Source: Mangrovimonas sp. TPBH4 (lineage in GTDB: Bacteria; Bacteroidota; Bacteroidia; Flavobacteriales; Flavobacteriaceae). Taken from it: a DNA stretch of 64,000 nucleotides. Position 1 is the first letter of the stretch. The number at the start of each line of letters is the position of its first letter. Below are positions 1 to 9,442 of the stretch, one piece after another. Under the pieces are notes generated by a model. It ran no database searches. It was not told the origin of the DNA and worked only from the letters and a program-made list of their open reading frames with translations. The translations under genes were made by a program, and so were the position numbers. The stretch is taken from contig NZ_LBIO01000042.1 of NCBI RefSeq assembly GCF_001280505.1, positions 248,001 through 312,000 of the forward strand, written 5' to 3'.

Positions 1-1
1 G

Positions 2-736
2 TTTTTGCTGTTTGACGAGCTAAATGCTTTTAAGGAAGATTTGTACAATGCCTTTGTAAACAATCTTGAGGAAGGTATTCAAGTGGAAATTTTCTTTCAC
101 CATTTCAGTTATGAAGTCTTTTCAAAATTGATTCAAGATAGTTTGGGTAGCTATCATTATTATGTCATCATGCCTGCAAATTTGAAAGGAACGGAGGATG
201 TAATTGATATTTTGCCAGAGGACAAAGTTTATATTTTGGATCAGTTGCCAAAGGAATTAAATAGTTTTCCTTCCATTCATCAGAATTTTGAAAAAGACAT
301 TTTTGATAGTTTGATGGAAATCAAAGAACAGCTTCAAAAGTATCACAAGTTGGTATTGCTTTATTCTGAAACCAAGCAGCCAAAAGGCATGTTGAAAGGC
401 TTTCAGAAGTTTGCTCAAACTAGTGGGGTGAATACTGAAGTGATTTCAACTTTGGAGAATCAAGAGATTGAAAAAGGAGAAGTGTATCTGGTGTTGGACG
501 ATCAAAATTTGATCATCCTTATAAAAAAACTGAAGGAACTTCAAATGGAAGTGGGCAACGATGTTGGAGTGATTTCCTATAATGAAACCTTGCTTAAGGA
601 AATTGTGGAAGGCGGTATCACCACCATTTCTACCGATTTTAAGGAAATGGGCAAACGTTTGGCGGAAATGATTGTTAAAAACGAAAAAGAGAACATAGAA
701 AACACCAGAAGGTTAATCATAAGAAATTCATTATAA
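2..736 (+). CDS. Sugar-responsive transcriptional regulator, C-terminal part (partial at left edge)
   Basis: The reading frame is open to the left edge, so the start and any DNA-binding domain lie outside the window; the TTG at position 5 is not a credible start. The visible 243 residues resemble the periplasmic-binding-protein-like effector domain of LacI/GntR-type (AraR-like) regulators: a VIMPAN-type strand, a later KLVLLYSE strand, a VYLVLDD strand, and a final segment (GVISYNET, then GGITTISTDFKEMGKRLAEM) typical of the end of this fold. The galM start is 11 nt downstream, so it is co-oriented with the galactose genes and probably senses galactose or a galactoside. Whether the missing N-terminus is a GntR winged helix or a LacI helix-turn-helix cannot be seen. 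Confidence 0.7.
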   Translation, partial: FLLFDELNAFKEDLYNAFVNNLEEGIQVEIFFHHFSYEVFSKLIQDSLGSYHYYVIMPANLKGTEDVIDILPEDKVYILDQLPKELNSFPSIHQNFEKDIFDSLMEIKEQLQKYHKLVLLYSETKQPKGMLKGFQKFAQTSGVNTEVISTLENQEIEKGEVYLVLDDQNLIILIKKLKELQMEVGNDVGVISYNETLLKEIVEGGITTISTDFKEMGKRLAEMIVKNEKENIENTRRLIIRNSL

Positions 737-747
737 AGGGTAGTAAG

Positions 748-1629
748 ATGTTTGTAATAAAGCATATAAAGGAGAATGGGGCTAGCGTTTTGGAAATCAG
801 AAATGCTGATAAAGCCTTGTTAGCATTGATCAATTTGAAGTCGGGAGGAACTTTGGATGTGCTGGAATTGGAAGGCGCAAAGATTATTTCCAATGAAGGC
901 GCTTTGCCGTTTGCATCGTCTGTTTTGTTTCCTTTTGCCAATAGAATAGCTAAAGGTCAATACACTTTTGAAGGAGAAACGTACCAATTGAAAAAGGGAG
1001 GGGTAGACCCCAATAATGCCATCCATGGTTTGATTTATGACAAAGAATTTGAGGTGGTTAATCAAGAGGTTACTAGTGAAAAAGCTACGGTAAAAATGAG
1101 GTGTGAGCAAGCTGCTCCTCAAGAAGGATTTCCGTTTTTGTATGCCGTGGAGCTAACATATGCAGTAAGCAATACAGAATTGACATTGACTATTGATGTT
1201 GAAAATATAGGTACTCAGGCCTTTCCATTTACCTTAGGTTGGCATCCTTATTTTGAGTCCAGTAATCTGGGAGAAAGTCAGCTTTTAATGGACTGCCAAG
1301 GGAAGCTAAAGGTAGATGCGTTTATGATTCCTGTGGAAAAGGAAGCATTGCAATTCCCTTCAGAATTACAAATTGGCGGGCAGCAGTTTGACGATTGCTT
1401 CCTTTTGGGAGATACCACCGTAGGCTTTAAAACACCCGATTATCACATTGCAATTGCAACCACTTCAAAAGAAAATTATTTGCAGGTATATACGCCTCCC
1501 GGAAGAAAAGCCATGGCCATAGAACCACAAACAGGACCTGCCGATAGCTTCAATAGTGGGATGGGTTTACAGACTTTGCAACCTCAGGAACGATATAATT
1601 TAAGTTGGAACATACAAAAGATTGGATAG
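748..1629 (+). CDS. galM: Aldose 1-epimerase (mutarotase)
   Basis: Interconverts alpha and beta anomers of aldoses, in this context beta-D-galactose to the alpha form used by galactokinase; cytoplasmic, no signal peptide. The 293-residue protein carries family landmarks: an asparagine-arginine pair at 65-66 (FANRIAKG), a histidine at 93 (AIHG), the GWHPYF motif at 164-169 with the second conserved histidine at 166, an aspartate pair near 216, and the glutamate at about 259 (MAIEPQTG) expected to be the catalytic base. The stop codon directly abuts the galK start, implying translational coupling. The family also contains glucose-6-phosphate epimerases, but the gal context favours a mutarotase. 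Confidence 0.88.
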   Translation: MFVIKHIKENGASVLEIRNADKALLALINLKSGGTLDVLELEGAKIISNEGALPFASSVLFPFANRIAKGQYTFEGETYQLKKGGVDPNNAIHGLIYDKEFEVVNQEVTSEKATVKMRCEQAAPQEGFPFLYAVELTYAVSNTELTLTIDVENIGTQAFPFTLGWHPYFESSNLGESQLLMDCQGKLKVDAFMIPVEKEALQFPSELQIGGQQFDDCFLLGDTTVGFKTPDYHIAIATTSKENYLQVYTPPGRKAMAIEPQTGPADSFNSGMGLQTLQPQERYNLSWNIQKIG

Positions 1630-2778
1630 ATGAATACAGAATTGATTACGGCAATACAGGATACTTTTAAAGAAAAGTTTGGAGACAATTATTTAATGGT
1701 AAGTTCTCCGGGAAGGATAAATTTAATTGGAGAACACACCGATTATAATGAAGGCTTTGTGTTTCCGGCAGCTATCGATAAAGGCATTATCACGGCCATT
1801 GGAAAAAGTGATTCCGAGACCTGTTCGGCGGTGGCTTATGATTTGAAGGAGCAGTTTGAGTTTACATTGGATGAGGTTGAGGCCATTCCAAAAGGGAACT
1901 GGAGAAATTACATTTTGGGTGTGGTTGGGGAGTTGCAAAAGAAAGGCATTGAAGTGCCTCCTTTCAATGTTGTTTTTGGGGGAGATGTTCCTAATGGGGC
2001 AGGTTTATCCTCTTCCGCAGCCTTGGAAAACAGCATCGCTTTTGGATTGAATGAATTGTTTGGTCTGGGGCTTACAAAGCACGAAATGATTTTGGTATCC
2101 CAAAAGGCAGAGCATAACTATGTAGGCGTACGCTGTGGAATTATGGATCAGTTTGCCAGTATGTTTGGAGAAGAAAATCAAGCCTTGTTGTTGGATTGTA
2201 GAACACAAACCGCAACATTCTATCCAATAGATTTTAAGGATTATGAATTGATGCTTATCAATTCCAACGTGAGCCATAACCTTGTGGAAAATGAGTATAA
2301 CGATAGACGTCAGGTGTGCGAACATGTAGCACAATTGCTTGACGTTCCTTTTTTGCGTGATGCCACCGAAGAAGATTTGTTGAAAGTCAAATCGCAACTT
2401 TCCGAAGCCGATTATCAAAAGGCGCTTTATGTGGTTCAAGAGAATGACAGGGTGATGAAATTTGCCAAAGCCATCGAAGACAATGATGTGGAGCAGTTGG
2501 GAACATTTCTTTTGGAAGCTCATCAAGGCATGCAGCACCAATTCAAAATTAGTTGTGACGAATTGGACTTTTTGGTAGAACAGGCCAAAGCGCATCCAAG
2601 TGTGGCCGGTGCTAGAATGATGGGAGGCGGTTTTGGAGGCTGTACCATCAATATTGTAAAAAAGGATGCTTTGGAAGATTATGCCAAAACGGTTACCGAA
2701 AACTATAAAAACACCTTTGGGATTGACTGCAGTGTACACTTTGTAAAACTGTCTCAAGGAACACATTTAATAAACTAA
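1630..2778 (+). CDS. galK: Galactokinase
   Basis: ATP-dependent phosphorylation of alpha-D-galactose to galactose-1-phosphate, first step of the Leloir pathway, cytoplasmic. The 382-residue GHMP kinase has the galactokinase signature at about 28-46 (GRINLIGEHTDYNEG), the ATP-binding motif PNGAGLSSSAALE at 121-133, the catalytic-base aspartate at about 173 (GIMDQFAS) and the C-terminal GHMP motif MMGGGFGGC. Length is standard for the family. It begins at the base after the galM stop and is followed 12 nt later by galT, so the three genes form one operon. A 253-codon open frame on the opposite strand inside it is a coding shadow. Confidence 0.96.
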   Translation: MNTELITAIQDTFKEKFGDNYLMVSSPGRINLIGEHTDYNEGFVFPAAIDKGIITAIGKSDSETCSAVAYDLKEQFEFTLDEVEAIPKGNWRNYILGVVGELQKKGIEVPPFNVVFGGDVPNGAGLSSSAALENSIAFGLNELFGLGLTKHEMILVSQKAEHNYVGVRCGIMDQFASMFGEENQALLLDCRTQTATFYPIDFKDYELMLINSNVSHNLVENEYNDRRQVCEHVAQLLDVPFLRDATEEDLLKVKSQLSEADYQKALYVVQENDRVMKFAKAIEDNDVEQLGTFLLEAHQGMQHQFKISCDELDFLVEQAKAHPSVAGARMMGGGFGGCTINIVKKDALEDYAKTVTENYKNTFGIDCSVHFVKLSQGTHLIN

Positions 2779-2790
2779 AATCAAAATAAG

Positions 2791-3819
2791 ATGAACTCAG
2801 ATATACATGATTATTCACATAAACGATTAAATATCCTAACGGGAGAATGGGTTTTGGTGTCTCCGCATCGTGCTAAAAGACCTTGGCAAGGGCAGCAGGA
2901 GGAAACAACCCCTGATGTGCGTCCAAGCTATGACGAAAGTTGCTATTTGTGTGCCGGAAATGAAAGAGCCAATGGTGAAGTGAACCCGTCTTACAATGAC
3001 GTTTTTGTCTTTACCAATGATTTTTCGGCCTTGCAAAGTGATTCTAAGGAATTCACTGTGAATGAAGGTCTGTTACAGGCGCAAAGTGAGCAGGGTATTT
3101 GTAAGGTGATTTGTTTTAGCCCGGACCACTCCAAAAGTTTGGCGCAAATGAGTGTAGAAGGAATTGAAAAGGTAGTGAATACTTGGCAAGCGGAATATGC
3201 CTCTTTAGGAAATGAGCCGAATATCAACTACGTTCAGATTTTTGAGAACAAAGGAGCCATTATGGGCTGTAGCAATCCGCATCCACATGGGCAGATTTGG
3301 AGCCAGTCTTCATTGCCAAATGAAGTGGTTAAAAAGGATGCTCGCCAATTGGAGTATTTCAAAGCGAATAACAGAACCTTGCTTTCAGATTACTTAAAGC
3401 AGGAATTGGAGCTTAAAGAACGTATTATTTTTGAAAACAAAGCCTTTGTGGTGTTGATTCCATTCTGGGCAGTGTGGCCTTATGAAGCAATGATTGTGCC
3501 TAAAACACCTCAAAAGAGTATAGGTGACATGGCTCAGGAAGAAACCTTGTTGTTTGCCGAAGCCATTTCGGTATTGACCAAAGTTTATGATAAGTTGTTC
3601 AACTGTTCTTTCCCATACTCTAGTGGGATTCACCAAGCGCCAACCAACGGCGAAGCTAATGAGCATTGGCATTGGCACATGAGTTTTTATCCGCCGTTGT
3701 TGCGTAGTGCAACCGTTAAAAAATTCATGGTGGGTTATGAAATGTTTGCAAGTCCGCAGCGTGATATTACAGCCGAAAGTGCTGCAAAAACATTGAGAGG
3801 CCTGTCAGAAGGACTCTAA
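2791..3819 (+). CDS. galT: Galactose-1-phosphate uridylyltransferase
   Basis: Transfers UMP from UDP-glucose to galactose-1-phosphate, giving UDP-galactose and glucose-1-phosphate. The 342-residue protein has the family zinc cysteines at about 51 and 54 (CYLC), the active-site HPHGQIW motif at 164-170 with the covalent-intermediate histidine at 166, and the C-terminal HWHWHMSFYPP motif near 292-302. No galE is present in this window, so UDP-glucose regeneration must be encoded elsewhere. It sits between galK (12 nt upstream) and a secreted glycosidase (16 nt downstream), consistent with a single galactose-utilization operon. Confidence 0.95.
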   Translation: MNSDIHDYSHKRLNILTGEWVLVSPHRAKRPWQGQQEETTPDVRPSYDESCYLCAGNERANGEVNPSYNDVFVFTNDFSALQSDSKEFTVNEGLLQAQSEQGICKVICFSPDHSKSLAQMSVEGIEKVVNTWQAEYASLGNEPNINYVQIFENKGAIMGCSNPHPHGQIWSQSSLPNEVVKKDARQLEYFKANNRTLLSDYLKQELELKERIIFENKAFVVLIPFWAVWPYEAMIVPKTPQKSIGDMAQEETLLFAEAISVLTKVYDKLFNCSFPYSSGIHQAPTNGEANEHWHWHMSFYPPLLRSATVKKFMVGYEMFASPQRDITAESAAKTLRGLSEGL

Positions 3820-3835
3820 TTTTAAAACCGGTAAT

Positions 3836-6427
3836 ATGAAAGTAAATGGAATTATTCCATTGGTAATGGCATTGTGTTTGGGTGTGTTTCAGTGGTCTTT
3901 GGCGCAGGAAACCTCCCAAAAAAGAAATGTGGTTATTGATGGTAATGGGGTGATGCGATGGGAATCCACCAAGGAAGAAGTGTTTGGTTTTGGTGTTAAT
4001 TATACAGTCCCTTTTGCTCATGCTTATCGTTCGGCCAAACGTATGGGAATTGATCCCAAAAAGGCCATCGATAGTGACATTTACCATTTTACCCGCTTAG
4101 GTTTCGATTTGTACCGAATTCATGTTTGGGACACACAAATAAGTGATGTTCAAGGGAATCTTTTGGAGAATGAATATTTAGAGACTTTTGATTATTTGTT
4201 GAACCAACTAAAGTTTCACAACATTAACTATGTCATTACGCCCATAGCGTTTTGGGGAGATGGTTGGCCAGAACCTGATGGCGATACTCCCGGGTTTTCG
4301 CACAGATATGGAAAAGCAGATTGCTTGACCAATCCAGAAGCCATAAAAGCACAGCAAAATTACCTCTTTCAGTTTTTAAATCATGTGAATTCTTATACGG
4401 GAGTAGCTTATAAGGATGAGCCTAATATCATTGCTTTTGAAGTGAGTAATGAACCGCACCATCAAGGTACGGCTTCAGAGGTGACGGCTTTTGTGAAGGG
4501 CATGGTAGAAGCGATGCGGAAAACAGGAATGCAGAAACCTGTCTTCTATAATATGAGCCATGCCGTTCATTTTATGGATGCTTATTTTGAAGGGGGAGCA
4601 CAGGGAGGAACTTTCCAATGGTATCCTACGGGGCTTGGCTATGGTAAGGAACTTTCTGGGAATGTACTGCCCAATGTCAATGATTATGACATGCCATTTG
4701 ATGAGGTGATTAAAAAACATCACGGCGCTAAATTGGTCTATGAATTCGATGTGGCCGATGTTGGGAAGTCCTATGTGTATCCTGCTATGGCTCGAAGTTT
4801 TAGAAGTGCTGGGATGCAAATAGGGACCCATTTTGCGTACGACCCGACGTATTTGGCTTATGCCAATACCGAGTATAATACGCATTATATGAATTTGAAT
4901 TATACACCTTCCAAGGCTTTGGCCTTAAAGATTTGTGCGGAAGTGTTTCATGAAATTCCTTTGTATGCCGAATTTGGAAAGTATCCAGAAAATACATCGT
5001 TTGGCAATTTCAAAATAGATTACAAAACAGATTTGGCCGAGTATAATGCCGAAGAAAAGTTCTTCTACACGAATACGACTTCATCCACTCCCAAAAATCT
5101 TAAAAAATTGGAAGAGATAGCCGGTTTTGGCAGTTCACCTTTAGTGGCATATGATGGGCAAGGGGCTTATTTTTTGGATAAGCTTTCTAAGGGTGTTTGG
5201 CGCTTGGAAGTACAACCGGATGCTATTTGGGTGGATGATCCTTTTGGTAAAAACAGCCCGAAGAAGACCGTGGCAGTTATCAATTGGGGAACCCATTCAA
5301 TGTCTGTTGATTTAAAGGATTTAGGTGAAGGATTTTCGATTGAAGCTATTAATGAAGGGAATGGTTTTCAGTCTCAGGTAACTGGTAAAGTATTTTCAAT
5401 TCAACCGGGAACTTATATCCTTAGTAAAAAAGGTACCAAAAAAACTTGGTCTGCTAATGATGCTTTTAAAACCAATAAACTCAACGATTTTTATGCGCCT
5501 AAAACTACGGTTGATAAACCATGGTTGACACATGAACCTATAAAGGAAGTGACTGAAAATACCCCATTGCCATTGCAAGTGCAGTATGTAGCACCAAACA
5601 AGCCAGAAAGCATTCAACTGCAAGGATATTCTTCAAAAGGGCGTTTTCAGGTGGATTTTAAAAATACACAAGGGTATAGATATACAGCAACCTTACCTGC
5701 AGAATATCTGCAGATTGGTTTTGTGCATTACAATATTGTAGTGAAAAGTGATGATACTTTTAGGTCCTATCCCGCCGATATGGAAGGCAAATTTTCAGAT
5801 TGGGATTTTTATGATACCGAAGATTATGTGGTTAAAGTAGTCCCTGAAAGCAATCCTATTTATTTGTTTGATGCGGAAGAGGATACCAATGATTTGGTTC
5901 GCCCTTGGCGCAAGGGTTTTAAATTGATGCCAACAGAAGAGAATGGACAATCGGAGTGCCAAATGAACTTGGAGCAATTGTTTGTTGAAGATTCCGAAAA
6001 CAAAAATGCGGCACCTATTTACGATTACAGTTTTAAACACTTTATCATTGACAAAATTGAAGGCAGAGGGTCTAGCTTAAAGGATAAAACGACTTTGGTT
6101 TTTAAAGGGAGATCGTTGACAGATAAACCGTTGCCTTTGCAAATTGCCTTTGTAATGGAAGGTGGCTCTAGTTATGGATGTATGTTGACTTTGGAACCCG
6201 AAATGGGTGATTATACTTTAACGCTTTCAGAGTTGAAACCCGTTAAAACGGTAACGCTTCCAAGGCCGTATCCTAGCTTTTTGCCTTACTATTTGGAGCA
6301 TAAAATCTCTACAGAATTCGATATCAACAAAGTAGAGAGTCTTCAATTCTCTATTGGCCCCGGAATTCCAGAAAACCAATTGCAGAAGCCTCATGGTTTT
6401 GGAATGGTGAGTGTGCGTTTGGAATAG
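3836..6427 (+). CDS. Secreted GH5-like (clan GH-A) glycoside hydrolase with C-terminal beta domains
   Basis: The 863-residue protein starts with a signal peptide (hydrophobic core 6-20, likely cleavage after SLAQ at 24). Residues about 40-420 look like a clan GH-A TIM barrel: RIHVWD near 94-99, the acid/base in FEVSNEP with glutamate 206 following asparagine 205, and a likely nucleophile glutamate 303 in LVYEFDVAD. Many GH5 enzymes such as mannanases and cellulases share this layout. The C-terminal half (about 540-863) is beta-rich, with an Ig-like section and a possible carbohydrate-binding jelly roll. Its position 16 nt after galT suggests it releases galactose or a galactose-bearing sugar. 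The exact family and substrate are not certain. Confidence 0.7.
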   Translation: MKVNGIIPLVMALCLGVFQWSLAQETSQKRNVVIDGNGVMRWESTKEEVFGFGVNYTVPFAHAYRSAKRMGIDPKKAIDSDIYHFTRLGFDLYRIHVWDTQISDVQGNLLENEYLETFDYLLNQLKFHNINYVITPIAFWGDGWPEPDGDTPGFSHRYGKADCLTNPEAIKAQQNYLFQFLNHVNSYTGVAYKDEPNIIAFEVSNEPHHQGTASEVTAFVKGMVEAMRKTGMQKPVFYNMSHAVHFMDAYFEGGAQGGTFQWYPTGLGYGKELSGNVLPNVNDYDMPFDEVIKKHHGAKLVYEFDVADVGKSYVYPAMARSFRSAGMQIGTHFAYDPTYLAYANTEYNTHYMNLNYTPSKALALKICAEVFHEIPLYAEFGKYPENTSFGNFKIDYKTDLAEYNAEEKFFYTNTTSSTPKNLKKLEEIAGFGSSPLVAYDGQGAYFLDKLSKGVWRLEVQPDAIWVDDPFGKNSPKKTVAVINWGTHSMSVDLKDLGEGFSIEAINEGNGFQSQVTGKVFSIQPGTYILSKKGTKKTWSANDAFKTNKLNDFYAPKTTVDKPWLTHEPIKEVTENTPLPLQVQYVAPNKPESIQLQGYSSKGRFQVDFKNTQGYRYTATLPAEYLQIGFVHYNIVVKSDDTFRSYPADMEGKFSDWDFYDTEDYVVKVVPESNPIYLFDAEEDTNDLVRPWRKGFKLMPTEENGQSECQMNLEQLFVEDSENKNAAPIYDYSFKHFIIDKIEGRGSSLKDKTTLVFKGRSLTDKPLPLQIAFVMEGGSSYGCMLTLEPEMGDYTLTLSELKPVKTVTLPRPYPSFLPYYLEHKISTEFDINKVESLQFSIGPGIPENQLQKPHGFGMVSVRLE

Positions 6428-6429
6428 AA

Positions 6430-6454
6430 AAAGCTTCCCGCAAGGAGAAGCTTT
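6430..6454. terminator. Bidirectional hairpin terminator between convergent operons
   Basis: An 8-bp perfect stem (AAAGCTTC at 6430-6437 with GAAGCTTT at 6447-6454), extended by an inner CC/GG pair, lies just after the gal operon stop at 6427 and before the minus-strand amylase stop at 6490. On the minus strand the stem is followed by a T-run, so it best serves the starch operon; on the plus strand the tail is weak. Confidence 0.7.
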
Positions 6455-6489
6455 CACTCAAACTTAAAAACAAAAAAACTCAAATAAAA

Positions 6490-9387
6490 TTATAGTTTTA
6501 TCAATTTAGAAGTAGCTGTTTGCCCTTCTTCATTTTTTAGTTTTACCATATAAATACTTGGCATCAGGTTCGAAATATCAAATCCATAGCCTTGTTGGAA
6601 GTCACCTGAAAATGATTTTACCAATTTCCCTGTGATATCATAAATCGCTACCTGAGTGGTGGCTTTATTGATTTGGAAACTGTTGTTGGTTGGGTTAGGG
6701 TATACTTTAATTCCTTGAGATAAAACATGATCTTCAATACTCAAGGTTGCAGCCAAGTTTCCATAGATTTTAAAGGTTCCCGGCGCCATATTAATCGTGG
6801 CTGTTGTACTACTTACTTCCATAGTTGTGTTGCCTGTATTATCCATTAAATCGTACCAAGTCCCTGTATACGGGAAGTTAGGCGCCATGTTTTGTGCTAC
6901 CACATCGAAATTGGCCAAGATGACCACATTTTTCAATTCAGTAGAAGGAAGGGTATCATCCCAAATATAAATTTTCGGCGTTAAGTTTCCTGATTCAATG
7001 GTGTAGTTGCCTTCAAATACGTCTTCTTGGATTTTCAAGGCATTGATACGTGCCCAGTCCTCATAAATTTGGCTTCGGTTAGCATCGCCAAGCCAATTGT
7101 TGGCCCATTGTGGTTGCGGTTTGGTGTCCAATTTACAATCGCCTGTACCATCACTATCATTATCCGGTAAATTTACCGAACCATCATTACAGGTATAAAT
7201 GGAATTCTCCATGCCCAATTCTCCAAAATGCCAAATCATTTTAGGTCCAGGAATGGTTAAACTCACAGCACCAAGTGCTGACATACGCTCTAAGGCCGTG
7301 TTGAGCTCAGTAACATTGTAGCTGCCATTGGAGTTTCCGTATTCAAGGTTTTTAAACATCAAACGCTCTTCATCGTGGCTTTCGGCATAACCTACCAATC
7401 TTGGTTGATCAAAGCCTCTGGAAACATGTCCCATAGAAGTGATGTCGCCAGTGTAGCCCATGGTTAATTCGTTGTATTGGTGATTCAAGTTCCCCCACAA
7501 CATAATCCCCTTTCCTTCACCGATGCGGTAGTTGGCCCATTCTATTTCTTCATCCAAAGAGGTCTGTCCATCGTTATTTGCATCCCAATCGGTTCCTAGG
7601 TGTTCAAAGATGACATAATGATTGGAGTCCAAGTCCCAACTGAAGTCGGCATACTCTTTAAGTATGGCAACACGATCGGCATTATAATCATTAGTACAGC
7701 CTTCGTTGTTAGCGCAATTTTGAGTGAATCCTTTGGTAAGGTCCCATCTGATACCGTCAATTTTAAATTCTTCAATCCAATGTTCCACAACACGCTCTGA
7801 GTAGTATTGAGTGCGTTCCTCTTGATGGTTAAAATCGGATCCCACATTATAAGAGTGTGCAGGTGTTTGGTTGAAATAAGGGTTGTCGGAGTTGATGTTC
7901 CCTGAATTGTCTGACCACATACGCACCATCGGGTTTCTTCCAAAGGCATGGTTTAATGCGATGTCCAAAATTACAGCAATGCCATTTTGGTGGCAGGTAT
8001 CGATGAGTTCTTTCAATTTAGCTTCGGTGCCATAAAACTTATCCAAAGCCATGTGGAAAGATGTGTTGTAGCCCCAGCTTTCATTACCCTCAAATTCCAT
8101 CACAGGCATCAGCTGGATGGCATTTACATTTAAATCTTTGAAATAGTCAATCTTGTCAATAATATCTTGAAAGTTTCTGTCGCTGTCAAAATCACGAATC
8201 AAGACTTCATAAATTACCAAGTCTTCTTTTTTAGGTTTTGTGAAGTTGGTCACCTGCCAATTGTATGCTGGTTGGGCCGTTTGCAATACCGTTACTTCAT
8301 AACTTTGCTCAGCTGGATATTCAGGAAGGTTAGGGTAGGTTGCTTCCGGAATATAAGGGTCATCCCAAGGTGATAATACCAAGGTTGAAAATGGATCGGC
8401 TGTTTTTACTTCACTTGGCGAATTGGTTGCCGGCGAATTGGTATAGGTCCAGTATTGATAGGTATAAATTTCACCAGAAGTTAGACCGTTCAGTTCTATC
8501 CAAAATTTGGAAGAGGATGCGTCCTTCTTCATTAAATAGGTGCTTGAATAGGGATTCCAATCGTTAAAGCTTCCTGCTACATATACAAAATCTTTGTTTG
8601 GAGCATCTAAAACTAAAGTTGCTTTAGTGGCATCTTCGGAATCGTAATTGATGCCGTTTTCCATGCCTTCTGGAAGAGCTTCCACTACCGAGCTGGCGAT
8701 AATGATTTCAAAAGAAGATTGCCCAGATTCTGTGGAGCCTGAAGGCGTGCCGATAACTGTTACAGTTCCAGATTCTGTTACATTGGTCAACGTCGTGCTA
8801 TAGGTAGGAAATCCTTGCCCTGTAGCTACAGTGACATTGTTGTAAAGGACTTCAAATGCGCCTACTTGGGTGGTTCCAGCTGATTGCATATAGGCACTAA
8901 TGGATAGGTTGCCTCCAGATTCCACAATCACAGGGTTGTAATTTGGACTGTTAAAAACGACCGTTACAGCACCTACATAGTATAATTCATCTTGAGATTG
9001 TTGGCTACCATCGTCGCTTTTAACCAGCATTCCTATTTGACCAATGCTTGTATCTTGATACAGCTCGGTTGGTGTCATAGTGAATGAGTAGGTGCCATCA
9101 CCATTGTTGGTGAATTTTTGAGCTTCGTTGGAATTACTCCAATCGCCATTGGTGGGGGAATCTCCTGCTTGATTGCCATTGGTGTCGAAATACCAGGTCC
9201 AAAGGTATAGGTCTGCTCCATTGGTACTGCCCCATATGTCGACATCCAAATTGGAGACTGTTATTGTAATTTCATCGGTTTCCTCAAATGGAGAAGGGCT
9301 AATGTCAAAGCTAACGTCGCTTTGTGTTTGCCCATATGAGAAGACATATAATGAAAAAAACAGTAATGAGAGTAATGTGTGTTTCAT
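6490..9387 (-). CDS. Secreted GH13 alpha-amylase with T9SS type A sorting domain
   Basis: Endo-acting alpha-1,4-glucan hydrolase, predicted to be exported by Sec and then displayed or released by the type IX system. The 965-residue protein has a signal peptide (1-20), N-terminal beta domains (about 25-330, including a starch-binding E-set-like part with VAGSFNDWNP), then a GH13 barrel with all four conserved regions: DIALNHAFG, GIRWD with nucleophile D549, FEHLG with acid/base E595, and ESHDEER with D672. The last 75 or so residues (KVYPNPTNNSF, IYDITGKLV, IYMVKLKNE) form a classic type A sorting domain. It is the last gene of the sus operon, with a strong hairpin just upstream of its start. 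Confidence 0.93.
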   Translation of the reverse strand: MKHTLLSLLFFSLYVFSYGQTQSDVSFDISPSPFEETDEITITVSNLDVDIWGSTNGADLYLWTWYFDTNGNQAGDSPTNGDWSNSNEAQKFTNNGDGTYSFTMTPTELYQDTSIGQIGMLVKSDDGSQQSQDELYYVGAVTVVFNSPNYNPVIVESGGNLSISAYMQSAGTTQVGAFEVLYNNVTVATGQGFPTYSTTLTNVTESGTVTVIGTPSGSTESGQSSFEIIIASSVVEALPEGMENGINYDSEDATKATLVLDAPNKDFVYVAGSFNDWNPYSSTYLMKKDASSSKFWIELNGLTSGEIYTYQYWTYTNSPATNSPSEVKTADPFSTLVLSPWDDPYIPEATYPNLPEYPAEQSYEVTVLQTAQPAYNWQVTNFTKPKKEDLVIYEVLIRDFDSDRNFQDIIDKIDYFKDLNVNAIQLMPVMEFEGNESWGYNTSFHMALDKFYGTEAKLKELIDTCHQNGIAVILDIALNHAFGRNPMVRMWSDNSGNINSDNPYFNQTPAHSYNVGSDFNHQEERTQYYSERVVEHWIEEFKIDGIRWDLTKGFTQNCANNEGCTNDYNADRVAILKEYADFSWDLDSNHYVIFEHLGTDWDANNDGQTSLDEEIEWANYRIGEGKGIMLWGNLNHQYNELTMGYTGDITSMGHVSRGFDQPRLVGYAESHDEERLMFKNLEYGNSNGSYNVTELNTALERMSALGAVSLTIPGPKMIWHFGELGMENSIYTCNDGSVNLPDNDSDGTGDCKLDTKPQPQWANNWLGDANRSQIYEDWARINALKIQEDVFEGNYTIESGNLTPKIYIWDDTLPSTELKNVVILANFDVVAQNMAPNFPYTGTWYDLMDNTGNTTMEVSSTTATINMAPGTFKIYGNLAATLSIEDHVLSQGIKVYPNPTNNSFQINKATTQVAIYDITGKLVKSFSGDFQQGYGFDISNLMPSIYMVKLKNEEGQTATSKLIKL

Positions 9388-9402
9388 AGCTATTTTATAT
9401 TA

Positions 9403-9432
9403 AAATGGGCTATGATTTCTCATAGCCCATTT
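9403..9432 (-). terminator. 12-bp hairpin between susF and the amylase gene (attenuator or processing hairpin)
   Basis: Perfect inverted repeat: AAATGGGCTATG at 9403-9414 and CATAGCCCATTT at 9421-9432 with a 6-nt loop. It lies 10 nt after the susF stop (minus strand) and 15 nt before the amylase start. Only a short T-tract follows on the minus strand, so it may be a partial terminator or an RNA-stability element that lowers amylase expression relative to susCDEF. Confidence 0.6.
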
Positions 9433-9442
9433 GTAAAACTTC

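Noticed and set aside
2005..2766. 253-codon open frame on the minus strand within galK
   Set aside because: It lies fully inside galK, which has all family motifs; the frame has no recognisable domain or credible start context and is a codon-usage shadow.
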